Shown in pieces: positions 57,081 through 64,000 of a stretch of DNA of 64,000 nt. The DNA comes from Hirudo medicinalis (lineage: Eukaryota > Annelida > Clitellata > Hirudinida > Hirudinidae), in assembly GCA_011800805.1 (NCBI GenBank), contig MPNW01000174.1, positions 160,748-224,747 of the forward strand, given 5' to 3'. Numbering within the stretch: the first letter of the stretch is position 1; each line of letters starts with the position of its first letter. Below the pieces are notes generated by a model. It made no database searches and was not told the origin of the DNA. It saw nothing but the letters and a program-made list of their open reading frames with translations. Made by a program: the position numbers and the translations under genes.

Positions 57081-58590
57081 AAAAAAATTTTTAGGATTCC
57101 AGCTGCCCTCCTCCATATTGTGATTATTGGAGCTTCACTTCTAAGACTCTAATTAGAGTCTCTCATAAATTAATTGATTGATTCTTTACGATTATTCACA
57201 ATGTACATGCTTCATGTACAAAAGTGGATACTTTTTTGGAAAATTTTATTCTAAGGGCCTCTATCCCTCTCATATATATACATATATAACTTCTCTTAAG
57301 AATTTTTTAAACTAAGAATTTTACCGCGATGAATTTTCTTTGATACAGTTTGAAGATGCCATCAGCCTGGAATACGCTTGAAAAGGACTTCATAAGTATC
57401 AGTTTTGTCAAAGGATAAAAATGTTTTGAAATAACAGAAAAAATAGAAATTTAATTTCACATAACATTTTGTGTGAAAAAAACATTTGTTGTTATTGTTG
57501 AGTTTTGACGGTTCCTTGCTATTTTGCACCGAACAAATACATTTTCGAGATTTTGTAATAAGTTTTAAAATAATATTTCACCAAATTTAATAAGTAACTT
57601 TTGAAGCACTACATAACATACTAAATTTTGAGTAATTTTCACAACATATTAGATGAGATATCGTCAAAACATGGGTAGTTTCTATCTATTTTGGTCTGGG
57701 TTTATTAAGGGTAGAAACAAGCTTTTTTTGTATCTTCAGTCCGTAATTGATGTTGACCTTATATGAGGGTAGAAATGTGACATTACATTACGCATGGAAA
57801 GTTGACAGTTCCTTCGATAATTTAGGCTGAGTACAAGGGGGTGGAAGATTTGCGACGTCTATTTAGGGTACTTTGCTCTTGACGATTGAGATGCCGGAAC
57901 TTCAAAAGTTGGCCAAAAATCATGACATCATTTATATATCATTTATAAATATAAGGATTTTTAGGACTGTTTCCTTAGGAATTTGTATAATATATTTATG
58001 TTGTGAAATTTTATACTGATTTTGTTAAACTTCTTTGGTTGTGCTATTGTCATTACAATTTAGATCGTATGTAAGACCAAAATGTTGAAACTTGAAGCCG
58101 GCTCAATGTGGGATTTTGAATTGCTTCCTCACTAGACACAAGTGGATCAATAAAACATCAATAGCAAACAGTGGTGCAAATCTATTGATTACAGCTAGCA
58201 AACCTCCTTGGAAAACATAGCATCATACATTATGGTCTTTTTTGCATTTTTTATTTTGTTCGATTAGAACTCTCGGTTTAAAATATTGAAGTTGTTCGCA
58301 AAGAATTGCATCTCGCAGCTTGTTGGATCAAGGCTCCCAGCAACCCCGTTTGTTCGCATATTTACGCGTGAAGCGTTCATGTTTGCAAGTAGCGCTGCAT
58401 GTGCTTTGACTTTTTTTGCCCCCACAAAAGAGGTTGGTAAAACATAATTTGCTTATGATTTTGCATTTAGATTTAGTTTACTGGGTTTCTTCAACTTACG
58501 GAATCAAAGAAAAATCAAATATTTTAATGCTTTGGAAATATCAAGTCATATCATTTTACAGTTAGTCATGGCTTAAATTAAAATCTCTTC
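57081..58590. other. Upstream of the AHCYL gene, nothing recognised
   Basis: No supported coding frame. The promoter and any 5' untranslated exons of the AHCYL gene should be here. Confidence 0.45.
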
Positions 58591-58596
58591 TTGGCA

Positions 58597-62960
<4,364 letters not shown>

Positions 62961-63075
62961 GAATCTAGTGGGCAATTTTTATTGAATACAAGTCAGGTCT
63001 GATTTAATCAGTATTTACCATAGCACACTGGATTTATATGATCTGTAGTTTGTTTTTTCCACCTTGTGGCAATTG

Positions 63076-63081
63076 AATAAA
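63076..63081 (+). terminator. Candidate polyadenylation signal of the AHCYL gene
   Basis: AATAAA 116 bases after the spliced stop codon. Another is at 63121-63126. Confidence 0.5.
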
Positions 63082-63129
63082 ATTTTTTGGCATGTCCATT
63101 TTATTTAAACGAGATGCAAAAATAAACCG

Positions 63130-64000
63130 AATGGTTTCAGAATGCCGAGAATACATTCCGATGCTTTATGCTAAAGTTTTACAATTTAAAATGCAAAAAT
63201 GTGTGGTTCTTCCACTATTATCCCAATATCACAACTTTTAGTAAAAAAGAGATCGAAGATGAAATCAATACTACTTGACTTGTGAGCACTTTGGAAACCG
63301 ATATTCTATTAAAAATAATTAACAAGTTTTGTTAAAATAAGCTTGCCATTTTGAGGAAATTGCTTTTTCAGTTGTACGCTTGCACTGTTTCAAGTACGAA
63401 AAAACAATGGTTGTTGAAGTTCTCATCTGCACAACTTCAAGTCACTTGGAGATGGCATCCATCATCCAGGACGAGAAACATCATTCCTACCATGGAATTT
63501 TTTTTCGAGCGTATACTGAAATTTTTAAAATGGCCGACAATTCATGAGTGAGAATCACAAAGTTGAATAACCATAACTATCAGAAATTTAAACTTTAACT
63601 TTGCTAAGAAAACCTGAAGTAATTCAGTGAAGATTCCACCGCATATGGCAGTTTAAAGATCGTAAAGTACCACTATCGGTCTAGATCTCTTAGAAGACAA
63701 CCAGTTAAATCTTATCCGCAAATTGACAGACGTGGGAATTTATGCAAAAATATCACGAGAAGTCATCATTATCAAATAATGTATATTTTTTGAAGAAACT
63801 TTGCGGGTTAAAGTTAAAAGGTGGTGGCAATATGCATCGTTGTAAAAGGTTCAAGTACACCCTAATAATTTACTGAAGTAAAAGTAAAAGTTTTTTTTTA
63901 AATGTACTCAAGTTAACGTACAATGTATCAGCATTTATTTAAAAGTAAAAAGTATAAGTACTGCAGCTGCTTTTGTAATAGTCATTCGTCAACCAAGCTA
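63130..64000. other. 3' flank, no gene recognised
   Basis: No supported coding frame. From 63855 to the window end there is an AAGTAAAAGTAAAAG / AAAAGTATAAGTACTG-type sequence, resembling the ends of DNA transposons. The element, if any, runs past the window. Confidence 0.4.

Overview
This is animal (metazoan) nuclear DNA. It is AT-rich, with many introns and a heavy load of transposable elements. Three protein-coding genes can be reconstructed exon by exon, all on the + strand. They are a type IV collagen chain (about 1041-28765), a PHLDB/LL5-type FHA + coiled-coil + PH protein (about 39371-50721) and an AHCYL/IRBIT-type S-adenosylhomocysteine-hydrolase-like protein (about 58597-62960). Type IV collagen with a 12-cysteine NC1 domain restricts the source to animals. 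The NC1 mixes features of the vertebrate alpha-1 and alpha-2 classes, and no head-to-head partner gene is visible in the first 1 kb. That suggests a non-vertebrate, possibly early-branching animal, but the phylum cannot be fixed from this window. No bacterial genes, operons or CRISPR arrays were seen.

Layout. 1-1040: 5' flank, start of the collagen gene unresolved. 1041-28765: 38 collagen exons ending in a complete NC1 domain and stop. The large introns hold LINE remnants, a Tc1-like transposon with long inverted repeats, SINEs, a small LTR element and hAT-like MITEs. 28678-32049: an assembly join (127-bp duplication around a single N), then two Ty3/gypsy-type elements joined head to head, with a second N inside pol. 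32050-39370: retroelement debris, a solo LTR, a SINE and a LINE remnant. 39371-50721: the PHLDB gene, whose largest recognised intron carries a reverse-strand R2-superclade-like retroelement. 50722-58596: gypsy, hAT-like, Tc1-like and R2-like fragments. 58597-62960: the AHCYL gene, with several introns under 90 bp. 62961-64000: 3' flank.

How the genes relate. The collagen chain is secreted and builds basement membrane. PHLDB/LL5 proteins act at the cell cortex next to basement membrane, anchoring microtubules through phosphoinositide binding. AHCYL proteins are NAD-binding regulators derived from the methyl-cycle enzyme. The first two are functionally adjacent in animal biology, but the sequence shows no shared control and chance linkage is possible. 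I see no convincing undescribed system. The most useful observations are the intron-phase switch in the collagen gene, a probable one-base error in AHCYL, tiny introns that distort naive ORF calls, transposons with recoverable boundaries and target-site duplications, and two scaffold joins hidden as single Ns.
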